Shown here piece after piece: positions 36,400 to 45,315 of a stretch of 64,000 nt of DNA (within the stretch, counting starts at the first letter, position 1; the number at the start of each line of letters is the position of its first letter). This DNA is from QWQI01 sp964608915. Its GTDB lineage: Bacteria; Planctomycetota; Planctomycetia; Isosphaerales; Isosphaeraceae. The notes beneath the pieces are model-generated. The model searched no databases. It was not told the origin of the DNA and saw nothing but the letters and a program-made list of their open reading frames with translations. The stretch is from NCBI GenBank assembly GCA_964608915.1, contig CAZSQA010000002.1, positions 213,231 through 277,230 on the forward strand. The letters are read 5' to 3'. The position numbers and the translations under genes were made by a program.

Positions 36400-37389
36400 T
36401 CACCCCCCGATCGAATGCATCAGCCGGTCCGGTTTGATGAATCGGGCCGTGTTGATCTCGTGGCCTTCCCACTTGTCCGCCACCGAATCGACGAAGGCCT
36501 GGGCCAGCTTCGCGTCGTCGGCACCCGAGCGGATCAGGGCACGCAGGTCGATTTCGTCCACGGCGAAGAGGCAGTTGCGGAGCTTGCCGTCGGCCGTGAT
36601 GCGGACCCGGTTGCACGACCGGCAAAAAGGGTGCGAAACCGATGCGATGAAGCCGAGGCGGCCGATGCCGTCGTCGTAAGCGAACAGTGTCGCCGGGGCA
36701 TGCGGATCGTCGCCGGCCACGGGCGAAAGCGGGCCGACCTCGCGCCGAAGCGTGTCGAGGATCTCATCCATCAGTAGCACTTTCGATCGTTCCCAGGCGT
36801 CCTTGGCGTCCAGCGGCATATATTCGATGAATCGCAGCTCCAGCCCCTTTTCACGGGCGAATTTCGCCAGCGGGACCAGATCCGGCTCAGAGAACCCCTT
36901 GATCGCCACGGCGTTCAGCTTGATCCGTTCGAATCCGGTGGCCTGGGCAGCCTCGATGCCGGCCATTACGTCGTCCAGCCCAGTTCTGCGCGTCATGGCC
37001 AGGAAGCGGCCGGAGTCGAGCGTGTCCAGGCTCACGTTGAGCCGCCTCAAGCCTGCGTCATAGAGTTTTTGAGCCTGATCGGCCAGGAGGATGCCGTTGG
37101 TGGTCAGGCCGATGTCACGAATGCCCGCGATGGCTGTGAGACGCTCGATGAGAACCCAGAGGCTCGACCGCACGAGCGGTTCACCGCCGGTGAGCCTGAG
37201 CTTGGAGACGCCCAGCGAAGCGGCGACGCGGGCAACGCGTTCGATTTCCTCGAAGCTGAGAATGCCGGCCTTCGGCAGAAATTCGACCGACTCGGGCATG
37301 CAATAGACGCACCGGATGTTGCAGCGGTCGGTGACGCTGATCCGGAGATTGTCGTGGGTGCGGCCGAAACGGTCGACAAGTCGGGACAT
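36400..37389 (-). CDS. moaA: GTP 3',8-cyclase MoaA
   Basis: 329 residues from the ATG at 37389; the frame is open further but the family begins at VDRFGR. The radical-SAM cluster motif is CNIRCVYC (C23, C27, C30). Family residues follow: KLRLTGGEPLVR, and a C-terminal cluster CRSCNRVRITADGKLRNC with Cys for the second [4Fe-4S]. The protein ends in a Gly-Gly pair, which MoaA needs. It catalyses the first step of molybdenum cofactor synthesis, converting GTP to 3',8-cyclo-dihydro-GTP with MoaC downstream in the pathway. No other moa gene is nearby. Only the small Cys-rich gene follows it, 3 nt away. Confidence 0.95.
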   Translation of the reverse strand: MSRLVDRFGRTHDNLRISVTDRCNIRCVYCMPESVEFLPKAGILSFEEIERVARVAASLGVSKLRLTGGEPLVRSSLWVLIERLTAIAGIRDIGLTTNGILLADQAQKLYDAGLRRLNVSLDTLDSGRFLAMTRRTGLDDVMAGIEAAQATGFERIKLNAVAIKGFSEPDLVPLAKFAREKGLELRFIEYMPLDAKDAWERSKVLLMDEILDTLRREVGPLSPVAGDDPHAPATLFAYDDGIGRLGFIASVSHPFCRSCNRVRITADGKLRNCLFAVDEIDLRALIRSGADDAKLAQAFVDSVADKWEGHEINTARFIKPDRLMHSIGG

Positions 37390-37461
37390 GGCAGCGTTTT
37401 TGTCTCGCCCGTGGTGGAATGACGGTCGTGAAATGACCGGCACACGAACATTATAAACGAA

Positions 37462-37487
37462 AACACGCGGCCAGGTGACCGCGTGTT
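37462..37487 (-). terminator. Terminator after the DUF1559 gene at 37559
   Basis: A 9-bp stem AACACGCGG/CCGCGTGTT with an 8-nt loop. It is followed by TTTTCG on the minus strand, and by TTTTTC on the plus strand, so it may act in both directions. It lies between the minus-strand DUF1559 gene and moaA; ATTATAAA just beyond it may be a moaA promoter element. Confidence 0.7.
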
Positions 37488-37558
37488 TTTCGAATCGTAG
37501 TGATTTCGAAGTGCGAGGTTCCGAAGAGAACGACCCTGAATGAGATTCAGACTCGTTC

Positions 37559-38584
37559 TCAATACGAATCGCTGGAGATGACTTCGCCGTTGGCGGGCGT
37601 TCCGAGGGCTCGCCAGATATCGCCGTTGACGGTGTTGCTGACGAACTCGACGGAACCATCGGCCTTCAGAACGTTTACGCCGCCCGGGTGATAGCTGCGG
37701 GAGGTTACGGCCGAATAAGTGGGACCGCCGTTGGCTTCACGGCGCGTGGTCAGGTCGACATCGACGCTCCGGTTCGCGGTGCCAAGGATCCTCTTATTCG
37801 GCGGAAAGGCCGTGGTGAATCCGGCTTGATGGACGTGACCGTCGACCCATTCGGTGTGACCGGAAGTCTGCGGTGCCGTGGATGATACGAACTGGTTCGT
37901 GATCGATTCCGGGTCGGCGGATGGCGCGGGGATGGCCGTCGGCGTCATGCCCGAAATCTGCCCGGTATCGCGATAATAGGCCTGATAGGCTTTGACTTCG
38001 GCCATCAGGACGGTATTGGAAAGGCCGTCGGTTATGGAAGCGAAGGTGCGTGCGGCATTCACGGTGAACGGCGCTCGCGAAGCGACCCCTGCAGAACCGC
38101 CCCAGACATACCAGTCGCCCATGTTCACGCCGTAATTGAGCACACCGGCCAGGCCGAACCCGTGGATGGCCGGCTCGGGGCGGACTTCGCTCGGGCAGAT
38201 GAAGGTCGAAACGTTGAGGGCCGAGATCGTCGTGTTGACAGGGCTCGAATAACTCAGGTCGAAGTTGATGGCGTTGAAGGCGCTGTTCTGCTCGACGAAC
38301 GGCAGGATGCGTCCTTGAGCAGACCAGCCGCCGAACCACGTGACAGCCCCGGCGGAATTGGTTCGCACGGTGAGCGAGGGCGGCAGGGTGCCGTGAATGC
38401 CCTCGTAATTGTGCATGGCCAGGCCGAGCTGTTTGAGATTGTTGGCACACTGCATGCGCCGGGCCGCCTCGCGGGCGGATTGGACCGCGGGCAATAGCAG
38501 CGATATCAGGACGGCGATGATGGCGATCACCACCAGCAGCTCGATCAGGGTAAAACCGTTCCGGGCTCTCACACGACTGAACAT
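37559..38584 (-). CDS. DUF1559 pseudopilin-like protein
   Basis: 341 residues from the ATG at 38584. The N-terminus is a type IV/type II pseudopilin prepeptide: RVRARNG then FTLIELLVVIAIIAVL, so processing by a prepilin peptidase at G/F with N-methylation is expected. The following LLPAVQSAREAARRMQC is the planctomycete DUF1559 signature. The C-terminus carries the H-X9-DG motif (HPGGVNVLKADGS). Such proteins occur in many copies per planctomycete genome and are thought to form envelope pseudopilus structures. It is transcribed away from the second DUF1559 gene at 39605. Upstream, 38585-38864 holds no gene. Confidence 0.93.
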   Translation of the reverse strand: MFSRVRARNGFTLIELLVVIAIIAVLISLLLPAVQSAREAARRMQCANNLKQLGLAMHNYEGIHGTLPPSLTVRTNSAGAVTWFGGWSAQGRILPFVEQNSAFNAINFDLSYSSPVNTTISALNVSTFICPSEVRPEPAIHGFGLAGVLNYGVNMGDWYVWGGSAGVASRAPFTVNAARTFASITDGLSNTVLMAEVKAYQAYYRDTGQISGMTPTAIPAPSADPESITNQFVSSTAPQTSGHTEWVDGHVHQAGFTTAFPPNKRILGTANRSVDVDLTTRREANGGPTYSAVTSRSYHPGGVNVLKADGSVEFVSNTVNGDIWRALGTPANGEVISSDSY

Positions 38585-38864
38585 TTTGAGTCGATCCTCG
38601 TGTCTGTCGGGCAACCTTGACGAATGAGACTGAGTCTCAATCGCAATCATCCTATGCGATTTTCGCGGATCGTGTCAAACAAATTTCACAGCCGGAGCCT
38701 GTCCGAATTGTCTGAGCCTGCATAACGTCCGACTCGAAAATGATTTGCCTGAACGCCGAATCGGCCGGAGACGGAGGGTTCGAATGGATTCCGCGATCGA
38801 TTTTCCGCGAATTTGCGGCAGCGGACGCTTGACGGCCTCGCGCCGGATTTTGTCTGCTGTACTT

Positions 38865-39341
38865 ATGAAGGTATTGCGATGCATACGAACGACTTTGGCG
38901 ACGACCGCACAGATCCGAAGGCGATTTGCCTGCGGTATCGTGCTGGTTCTGTCTCTGTTCGGCGGCATCGCGGCGGATGCATCGACATTTACGAGCTCGC
39001 AGGATCACGCTTCGATCTGTGATTGCGGCCCGAAGTGCCGGCGCGACCGGTGCTGCTGCAAGCCTTCGGCGACGGAATCGAACGATGCCACGTTTTCGGT
39101 TGCCGGCGAAGCGGCTTCGGCCTCTTCGTTCGGGGTCAAGTCGCTGTGCCGGATGACGTCACGGTGCCAGGATCCGGCTGAAAAGATGGTGCGGCTGAAT
39201 CCACGAACCTGGTTTGGATGGGCCGTTTCGCAATTTCCTCCGAACGTCGAAATCGAACGTACCGGTAAAGTCTTGATAACTTCGGATTTCTGGAAATCTC
39301 CTTTTTCGGGATTCCGGCTCGAACGCCCGCCAAGGGCCTGA
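38865..39341 (+). CDS. Secreted Cys-rich hypothetical protein
   Basis: 158 residues from the ATG at 38865; earlier in-frame starts exist at 38745 and 38784. A hydrophobic segment (FACGIVLVLSLFGGIAADAS, about 21-40) looks like a signal peptide. It is followed by a tight Cys cluster CDCGPKCRRDRCCC, then a Ser/Ala-rich region and a few further Cys. The cluster suggests a metal site or disulfide knot. It lies between two DUF1559 genes and before a CxC redoxin, all in one neighbourhood. I do not recognise a named family, and the coding call is moderate. Confidence 0.55.
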   Translation: MKVLRCIRTTLATTAQIRRRFACGIVLVLSLFGGIAADASTFTSSQDHASICDCGPKCRRDRCCCKPSATESNDATFSVAGEAASASSFGVKSLCRMTSRCQDPAEKMVRLNPRTWFGWAVSQFPPNVEIERTGKVLITSDFWKSPFSGFRLERPPRA

Positions 39342-39604
39342 CCCGGGAAAACGCAAGCCTTTCCGAAGTTGCCGGGTCAAAGGTCCGAACTTCCCGTTTC
39401 GGTTCGATTTCGAGCCGGATCGTTTCAGTGTCGCCGCTGAAACGACGTGGACGGAATCCATTTCCCCGGTTTCGCTTTCCTGGCACGCCGATGTTGTGCT
39501 TGCGTTTTCGAAATACCGCATTTTCGTAAGGACATCGCATGGCCTGAGCCGGCGATGTTCATCGGTGATTGGCCGGAAAATTCTCCCAGATCGAGGCTTC
39601 CCCT

Positions 39605-40666
39605 ATGTTTCGTGTCTCTCGCAAGGCTTTCACTCTCATCGAGTTGCTGGTGGTGATCGCGATCATCGCCGTGTTGATCTCTCTCCTTCTGCCCGCGGTC
39701 CAGTCCGCACGCGAGGCCGCTCGCAGGGCCCAGTGCACGAACAATCTCAAGCAATTGGGAATCGCGCTGCATAACTATCATTCGACGAACGACAGCTTCC
39801 CGGTGGGTTTTCTCTACCCCCGAGCTGGCCAGGCCGCTCCGGGCATTCCGGCCCTGCATTACCGCTGGTCCGTTCTGGCCCAGATGTCGCCATTTCTGGA
39901 GCAGACGACCGTCTATAACGCCCTGAATATGGACTGGCCGATCGCCGCCGGCCCGACTGCGATTTACGGCACCAACCCCTGGACACCGTTCGCTTCGAAC
40001 GTCACGGTGATGGCGGCAAAGGTCAGCTTCTTCCTCTGCCCGAGCGATGGGCAGCAGCCGCCTTCGATGCTGCCGGGAAGCGTGCTCTCGGGGCCGAGCA
40101 ACTATCACTTCTGTGCCGGCGACGGTTCCCTGCTCTCAGCCGTTCCCGGTGACGCCGGCGCGACGGTTCCGGCCAATGGCGCTTTCGTCCTTGGGCCAGC
40201 GTATTCCGTCGGGTCGATCATCGACGGGTCGAGCAACACGGTCGCCGCTTCCGAACAGTTGATCGGCGCAGCGGCCGGAGGAGCATCGACTGTGTCAGGT
40301 GCGACGGCTTACTCAGGTGACCGGCGACGCGCGGCCGCCGTGGTCGCGGCCCCGCTCAGCCTCGACAAATGCGCGGCACCCACGGGCTGGCGGCTCGATC
40401 TCGGCTTCGGATGGTGGGACGGCGATTATCGGACCGGTCTTTACAACCATGCTCTCACGCCGAATTCGAAGCGATTCGACTGCTGGCAAACCAGTCCGCC
40501 GCATAACCCGGCTTTCAAGGCCGCAAGAAGCAACCACCCCGGGGGCGTGAACACGCTTTTCTGCGACGGCCACGTTCAGTTCGTGAAGGACACCGTCAAC
40601 GAAGGCACGTGGCGCGCGATGGCCACCAGGAACGGCGGCGAAGTCATTTCGTCGGACTCGTACTGA
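39605..40666 (+). CDS. DUF1559 pseudopilin-like protein
   Basis: 353 residues from the ATG at 39605. It has the same N-terminal plan as the copy at 37559: a short basic leader, FTLIELLVVIAIIAVLI, then LLPAVQSAREAARRAQC. The C-terminus has H-X9-DG (HPGGVNTLFCDGH) and ends in GGEVISSDSY, shared with the other copy (GEVISSDSY). The shared ends indicate a paralogous pair. The middle regions differ, which fits family behaviour. It lies 88 bp upstream of the redoxin gene, so the two are probably co-transcribed. Confidence 0.93.
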   Translation: MFRVSRKAFTLIELLVVIAIIAVLISLLLPAVQSAREAARRAQCTNNLKQLGIALHNYHSTNDSFPVGFLYPRAGQAAPGIPALHYRWSVLAQMSPFLEQTTVYNALNMDWPIAAGPTAIYGTNPWTPFASNVTVMAAKVSFFLCPSDGQQPPSMLPGSVLSGPSNYHFCAGDGSLLSAVPGDAGATVPANGAFVLGPAYSVGSIIDGSSNTVAASEQLIGAAAGGASTVSGATAYSGDRRRAAAVVAAPLSLDKCAAPTGWRLDLGFGWWDGDYRTGLYNHALTPNSKRFDCWQTSPPHNPAFKAARSNHPGGVNTLFCDGHVQFVKDTVNEGTWRAMATRNGGEVISSDSY

Positions 40667-40754
40667 AATATCCCGGGACCGGTTCGAAACCCCGGTGCCG
40701 TGCCACCTGGTCGCGGCACCGGATTCGGTCGATTCCACGTCTGGAGCCCCCGAA

Positions 40755-41429
40755 ATGCAAGCCGAATCGCTTTGGACGCGTGTGCTTTTCGTGGCCATTA
40801 CGACCGTCGTGATGTCGGCGTACGGCTTCGTCGCACTGCGTTCCGTATTCGTCGGCCCGGCAGTTTCGATGCCTCTGCTGCCGCTGAAAGAGCAGGAAGA
40901 GCATCTCGCGACAGAGGCCATGATCCGACAGGCCGAAGGCAAGGCCGCAATCGTCGCCCCGCGGATCGTCGCGAAGGATGGTCAGGGCATCGAGCACGAT
41001 ACGGACACGGACCTGGCGGGGCGTTCTCTGGTGCTGGTGTTCATCAAAAACGGCTGTCCGTGCAGTGTCGCGGCTCAGCCTTTTTTCGAACGCATCTCCG
41101 AAGCTTTCGCAGGTGAGACCGAATTTCTGGGCGTCATCGACGGCACTCCGGAAACGTCCCGGGCCTGGGGCGAGAAATACCGGGCGAAGATGCCGATTCT
41201 GGCCGATCCGCAGTTGAAGATCGTGCGCGACTACGGAGCGGAAAGTTCCGTGTATGTCGTACTGATCGGCCCTGATCGCCGGATCGTCCGAGCTTGGCCG
41301 GGCCATTCCGAAGAGATGCTCGAAGAACTCGTCGACCTGATCGAGAACCTGACGGGCCGGAAGACGAAAGGCATGAGCTTCGAGGAGGCGCCAGGCACCC
41401 TGATGGCCGGTTGCCCGTTCGACCTATGA
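40755..41429 (+). CDS. Membrane-anchored redoxin (AhpC/TSA-like)
   Basis: 224 residues from the ATG at 40755; an earlier in-frame ATG lies at 40695. One hydrophobic anchor at about 9-28 is followed by a linker and a thioredoxin-fold domain (about 65-205). The active-site region reads NGCPCS, so the two Cys (C101, C103) form CxC rather than the usual single peroxidatic Cys or CxxC. A further Cys lies near the C-terminus (MAGCPFDL). A periplasmic thiol-disulfide or peroxide function is inferred. It ends 17 bp from the stop of the convergent 382-residue gene. Confidence 0.82.
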   Translation: MQAESLWTRVLFVAITTVVMSAYGFVALRSVFVGPAVSMPLLPLKEQEEHLATEAMIRQAEGKAAIVAPRIVAKDGQGIEHDTDTDLAGRSLVLVFIKNGCPCSVAAQPFFERISEAFAGETEFLGVIDGTPETSRAWGEKYRAKMPILADPQLKIVRDYGAESSVYVVLIGPDRRIVRAWPGHSEEMLEELVDLIENLTGRKTKGMSFEEAPGTLMAGCPFDL

Positions 41430-41446
41430 GCCTGTCGGCTGGTGCA

Positions 41447-42595
41447 TCATGCGGGCGTCCCGAGAACGCCCGTAGCGAATGGCCAGTCGACAGGTTCGTA
41501 TTTCGTCCCTGCGAGGAACTGGGTCGGCACGAGCCTGCCGCCTTCGTTGCGACTTTGCAGCAGGGAAGCCAGCACGCCCGTGGTGATATAGGTTCGCTCA
41601 GCCGGATAGGGTGACTTTCCCGTCGTCACGAGATGTTCGATCGCCCTGGTCAGATATCCGAAGTGGCCGTATCCGTAAGGGTTGCCCTCTTCGAGTTCGA
41701 ACACGATCGGCCGGACGGTGCCCTGGCCGTCTTCGCCGGCGAAGCCCCAGATGGCACCTTCGCTCGAAAACATTCCCACGTGCGCGATCAGGCCATCGGC
41801 ATAGCGAATTTCCCAGAGCGCGTCACCCCGGCGGCCGCCAGGCGGCTTGCGCTGCTGCGGGCGGCCCTCGTAAGTGGCGGCGAACCGTTCACGCAAGTCC
41901 CGGGGCAAATCGGGGTGGTTCCAGGCGGCATCGCCTTCGCCCAGCGAACGCACGGCGACGACACCCGTTTCGCCGCCTCGCCGTCGTTCCGCCTGACATT
42001 GCAGCGTTTCCAGCGTGTGGAAGCCATATGCGTCCAGGCCGCCGTAACCCTGTGCCCAGGCCCGTTTCATCGGTTCGCCGATCGGCCATGCGGTCGAAGG
42101 ATGACGCCATCCGACAGGCAGGCTCGACCCGGCCATAAGCGGAATGCCCATATGGCGATAGGTTTGCAGGATCCACTGTGAAAACAGCGGTTCGTAACTG
42201 AAATGCTTGTCGGTGAAAACCGGAACGATCTTGCCGTATTTGCGGAAGGCTTCGGCGACTTCGTCGAGAAACCGCCGCCGAGGGTACATCTGCTGGTCTT
42301 TGCCGTTATTGGCCGCCGGGCCATGTTCGCCGATCACCAGAACGCCGTCGATGTCGATTGACTTGCCGCCTGCCGTCAGGGCCCCGGCGATCGTGTCGTG
42401 CAGCGACACGCCATGCTGACGGGCCTTGTCTCTGGCCATGTCCTTGTCGGGGAAATGGTCGACGTACATCGAAACGAGTTTCATTTCGAACGGACGCTTG
42501 TGCCCCCAGGCCGCGGGTTCGCAAATTCGGTCGAGGATGACGTCAGCGTGGCTGAGCCTGCGCCATTCGGTGATGACGGCTGCGATGCGTTTCAA
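41447..42595 (-). CDS. Conserved planctomycete-type hypothetical protein downstream of DUF1501
   Basis: 382 residues with no signal peptide and no membrane helix. Landmarks are VITEWRRLSHADVILDR near the N-terminus, DGVLVIGEHGPAA, VPVFTDKHFSYE and GLDAYGFHTLE. The alternating beta/alpha pattern of the N-terminal half hints at a Rossmann-like or TIM-like fold, but the family is not recognised. It follows the DUF1501 gene after 53 bp on the same strand, so it is probably co-expressed. No catalytic motif can be pointed to with confidence. Confidence 0.72.
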   Translation of the reverse strand: MKRIAAVITEWRRLSHADVILDRICEPAAWGHKRPFEMKLVSMYVDHFPDKDMARDKARQHGVSLHDTIAGALTAGGKSIDIDGVLVIGEHGPAANNGKDQQMYPRRRFLDEVAEAFRKYGKIVPVFTDKHFSYEPLFSQWILQTYRHMGIPLMAGSSLPVGWRHPSTAWPIGEPMKRAWAQGYGGLDAYGFHTLETLQCQAERRRGGETGVVAVRSLGEGDAAWNHPDLPRDLRERFAATYEGRPQQRKPPGGRRGDALWEIRYADGLIAHVGMFSSEGAIWGFAGEDGQGTVRPIVFELEEGNPYGYGHFGYLTRAIEHLVTTGKSPYPAERTYITTGVLASLLQSRNEGGRLVPTQFLAGTKYEPVDWPFATGVLGTPA

Positions 42596-42648
42596 TGCGG
42601 TAGGCCTCGTGGCGGGCGATGGGGCGAGAAGAGAAGGCAGGAAGTGAA

Positions 42649-44025
42649 TCAGGCGAAGAGTTCGCGGATCGGCTCACCTTTTTCGATCACGTAAACCGGG
42701 CGGCCGGTTTTGTCTTCGAACGCGATCTCACGGCTGTCGATCCCGAGGAATCGATAGATCGTCGCGGCGACGTCCTGTGGGTCGAACGGGTTCTCCAGGA
42801 CATATTCGCCACGGGCGCTCGACCGGCCGATGACCTGCCCCATATTCCAGGCACCGCTCGCGAAAGCCACCGAGAACGTATTGCCCCAGTGGTCTCGTCC
42901 GGCGTCCTTGTTCATGCGGGGCGTGCGGCCGAATTCGCCCATGACGACCACCAGTGTCGAGTCGAACAGGCCTCTCGCCTCAAGGTCTTCGATCAATGCG
43001 GCGACGGCACGGTCGAGCGGCGGGATCAGCTTGTTCGCCCCCTCCTCCGTCTTCATCTGGGGCGGCGTGCCGTGATGGTCCCAGGGCACGCAATTGACGG
43101 TCACGAAAGGCGTGCCGGCCTCGACGAGCCGCCGGGCCAATAGCGCGCTCTGGCCGAAAGTGTGACGGCCGTAGCGGTCGCGCGTGGAGGGCGCCTCTTT
43201 CGATATGTCGAAGGCATCCACCACAGCCCGGCCCGTGAGCATGTCGAACGCCTTCTGCTGATAGACGTTCATGCCTTCGGACCACGCATCGCCTTCCCTC
43301 CGGACTTGATCGACCAGGCTCAGGACCCGACGCCTGTCTTCGAGCCGGCCCATCGAAACGCCGCCCGGTAAGGTAAGATTTCGGACCTTGTATTTCTCGT
43401 CGTTCGGGTCCGATTCGACGATGAACGGGTTCGCGCCACCGCCGAGATACGTTGCGTAATGAAACAGATTGTCCGTCCCGCCACGCAAATGGGGCACGGC
43501 GATATAGGGCGGCAGCCCCGGCGTCCGGTTCGAACGCAGCCGGGCGACCACGCTGCCCATCGACGGCCGTCGCTGCACCGTGTTGTCCGGCGCGTTGAAC
43601 GCGGGTCCTTCGAACCCTGTGAGCATCCAGTGGTTGCCCTTCGTGTGATCGCCCGAGCCGTGCCGCACGGTTCGGACGATCGCCAGCTTGTCCATAATCC
43701 GGGCCTGATGCGGCATCAGTTCGCCGAAATGGACTCCCGGAACGTTCGTCGGAATCGCGCCGAACGGCCCTCGAAAGCCCGATGGCGCATCGGGTTTCGG
43801 GTCATATGTCTCCATATGCCCCGGGCCGCCGCTGAGCCAGAACAGGACGACGCTGCGATTCGCGGGAACCGGTTCGATCTGAGACGATTGTGCGGCTTTG
43901 GCCTTGAGACTCAGATAATGCGGCAGACTCAGGCCGCCAATCACGCCTGTTCGCAAAAAGCTGCGCCGCGTGCGGCCATCGCAGTCGCGTACGTAAAGAT
44001 CGTTCTCGCCGTTGAATGTCCACAT
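42649..44025 (-). CDS. DUF1501 protein, Tat-exported
   Basis: 458 residues from the ATG at 44025. The N-terminus has a twin-arginine signal (RTRRSFLRTGVIGGLSLP). Later come the family landmarks LFWLSGGPGHMETYDPKP, VVVMGEFGRTPRMN and AGRDHWGNTFS, which resemble alkaline-phosphatase-like metal-site segments. DUF1501 proteins are abundant in planctomycetes and are usually paired with DUF1549/DUF1553 cytochrome-like proteins. Here the partner downstream is instead the 382-residue hypothetical. An outer-envelope sulfatase- or phosphatase-like role is suggested by the fold but is not shown. Confidence 0.92.
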   Translation of the reverse strand: MWTFNGENDLYVRDCDGRTRRSFLRTGVIGGLSLPHYLSLKAKAAQSSQIEPVPANRSVVLFWLSGGPGHMETYDPKPDAPSGFRGPFGAIPTNVPGVHFGELMPHQARIMDKLAIVRTVRHGSGDHTKGNHWMLTGFEGPAFNAPDNTVQRRPSMGSVVARLRSNRTPGLPPYIAVPHLRGGTDNLFHYATYLGGGANPFIVESDPNDEKYKVRNLTLPGGVSMGRLEDRRRVLSLVDQVRREGDAWSEGMNVYQQKAFDMLTGRAVVDAFDISKEAPSTRDRYGRHTFGQSALLARRLVEAGTPFVTVNCVPWDHHGTPPQMKTEEGANKLIPPLDRAVAALIEDLEARGLFDSTLVVVMGEFGRTPRMNKDAGRDHWGNTFSVAFASGAWNMGQVIGRSSARGEYVLENPFDPQDVAATIYRFLGIDSREIAFEDKTGRPVYVIEKGEPIRELFA

Positions 44026-44215
44026 GGCCGAGGTACCCGGTCGAGGATCGAAGGGCTGGGCGGATTCGGAATGAATGTCGGCAATCGAGGGAGACCGCAG
44101 TCCGGATGCCTGGAAAGATATATCTAATCTCGAACATTCCGGCAGCCAAGTCAAGTGAAACCGCGACGGAAGTGACTTTCGGAGAATTTTGCGTCATGAA
44201 CTGAAAAAGCGGAAA

Positions 44216-44247
44216 GACCAGCGAGGCTGAATCCGGCCTCGCTGGTC
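44216..44247 (-). terminator. Terminator after the low-complexity secreted protein gene
   Basis: A perfect 12-bp stem with an 8-nt loop. On the minus strand it is followed by TTTCCGCTTTTTC. It ends the 345-residue gene and separates it from the DUF1501 unit. Confidence 0.78.
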
Positions 44248-44277
44248 ATGATCCGTTCCAAATGAACCTGGCGGAGT

Positions 44278-45315
44278 TCACTCGCCGGCTTTGTCGTCCG
44301 AATCGCCGGATTTCGGTGCCGGCGTCATCAGCCAGCGGGACGATGAGCCGTTGGCATAATGCGCGAGAACCGGAATCGGCTTGTCGGCCTTGCCGAAGTC
44401 GTCGACCTTCGCGGTGAAGACGACGCCGTTCGACTTGCCAATCGTCCAGTGCAGGGTTTTGGTTTTCGCTTCATAGCGGCCATGCACTTCGGCGGTCGTG
44501 TCGGTGAGGAGGTCGATCTGATTTCCCTTGAGTTCGCCTGACTTGTTCGTCGCGAGCTGGAGCGCCCGATTGACTTCGTCCGGGGAGTTATCGTGCGTCA
44601 GAGCGAACACGCCAAGCGGAAGCCAATCACCGGGCGGAGTCGCGTTCGCATTGGCGTCGGCATCGGCATCCCCGTTCGGGGCCGTGCCCGCATCAGCCGG
44701 GGCCGCGTTCGCCGGGTTCGCGGCGACGGGTGCCGGATTGCCCTGCACCAGGGGAGCCGCTCCACCACCGCCGACAGGGACGGGAACCGCAACCGGTGCA
44801 GCGCCACGGCCGGCCGATGCGCCCCACCACGAGTACATGCCCGGCGCGCCGGCGAAGGCGTAAGCGTCGGCATCCGGATGGTCGTATCTCCAGGCGTCAG
44901 GGTGCGCGCCGTACCAGTCGCGGCTGAAGGGTTCGTTGCGGGCGGCCGCGTTTTCGGCGGGGTTCCGGTCATCGACATCGCGGCGAGCGGCCGGATCGTT
45001 TCGAAGGTTCGCATTGCGATTGGCGGCGTTGGCCTGCGTTCCGGGATTGCGTGCCCCGGTCGACCCGGGAGACCCGCCCCGGATGTGCTGCATGGAGTTC
45101 TGATAGTTCATCGAATTGGCGCCAGGCTTGGCATAGCCGCCGGAAGCATGGAGACCGTTGTTCATCGACCCCGAACGGCCGCCTCGGGCACCGCCGCCCT
45201 GCGGAGCCCCGCCGCGGGAACCGCCGCCGCCCCTTCGTGCCTGGGCATGGGCAGAATCGCCGACAGCGAAGAAAATCAGACTGGCGAGAACGCAACCACG
45301 AGCGAGTATGTGCAT
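44278..45315 (-). CDS. Secreted Gly/Ala/Asn-rich low-complexity protein
   Basis: 345 residues. A signal peptide (LARGCVLASLIFFAVGDSAHA, cut near residue 24) is followed by a Gly/Arg-rich segment, an Asn/Ala-rich segment (residues about 85-130), a WYGAHPDAWRYDHPDAD stretch, a Pro/Val/Gly-rich linker and an alternating Asp-Ala run. The last 120 residues are more ordered (GVFALTHDNSPDEVNRALQL, ending with an acidic tail) and look like a small beta domain. This is a typical planctomycete surface or periplasmic low-complexity protein. Function unknown. It is monocistronic, with a strong terminator. Confidence 0.8.
   Translation of the reverse strand: MHILARGCVLASLIFFAVGDSAHAQARRGGGGSRGGAPQGGGARGGRSGSMNNGLHASGGYAKPGANSMNYQNSMQHIRGGSPGSTGARNPGTQANAANRNANLRNDPAARRDVDDRNPAENAAARNEPFSRDWYGAHPDAWRYDHPDADAYAFAGAPGMYSWWGASAGRGAAPVAVPVPVGGGGAAPLVQGNPAPVAANPANAAPADAGTAPNGDADADANANATPPGDWLPLGVFALTHDNSPDEVNRALQLATNKSGELKGNQIDLLTDTTAEVHGRYEAKTKTLHWTIGKSNGVVFTAKVDDFGKADKPIPVLAHYANGSSSRWLMTPAPKSGDSDDKAGE

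Noticed and set aside
39339..39379. TGACCCGG/CCGGGTCA inverted repeat after the Cys-rich secreted protein
   Set aside because: Only 8 bp with a 25-nt loop and no U-tract; too weak to call a terminator.
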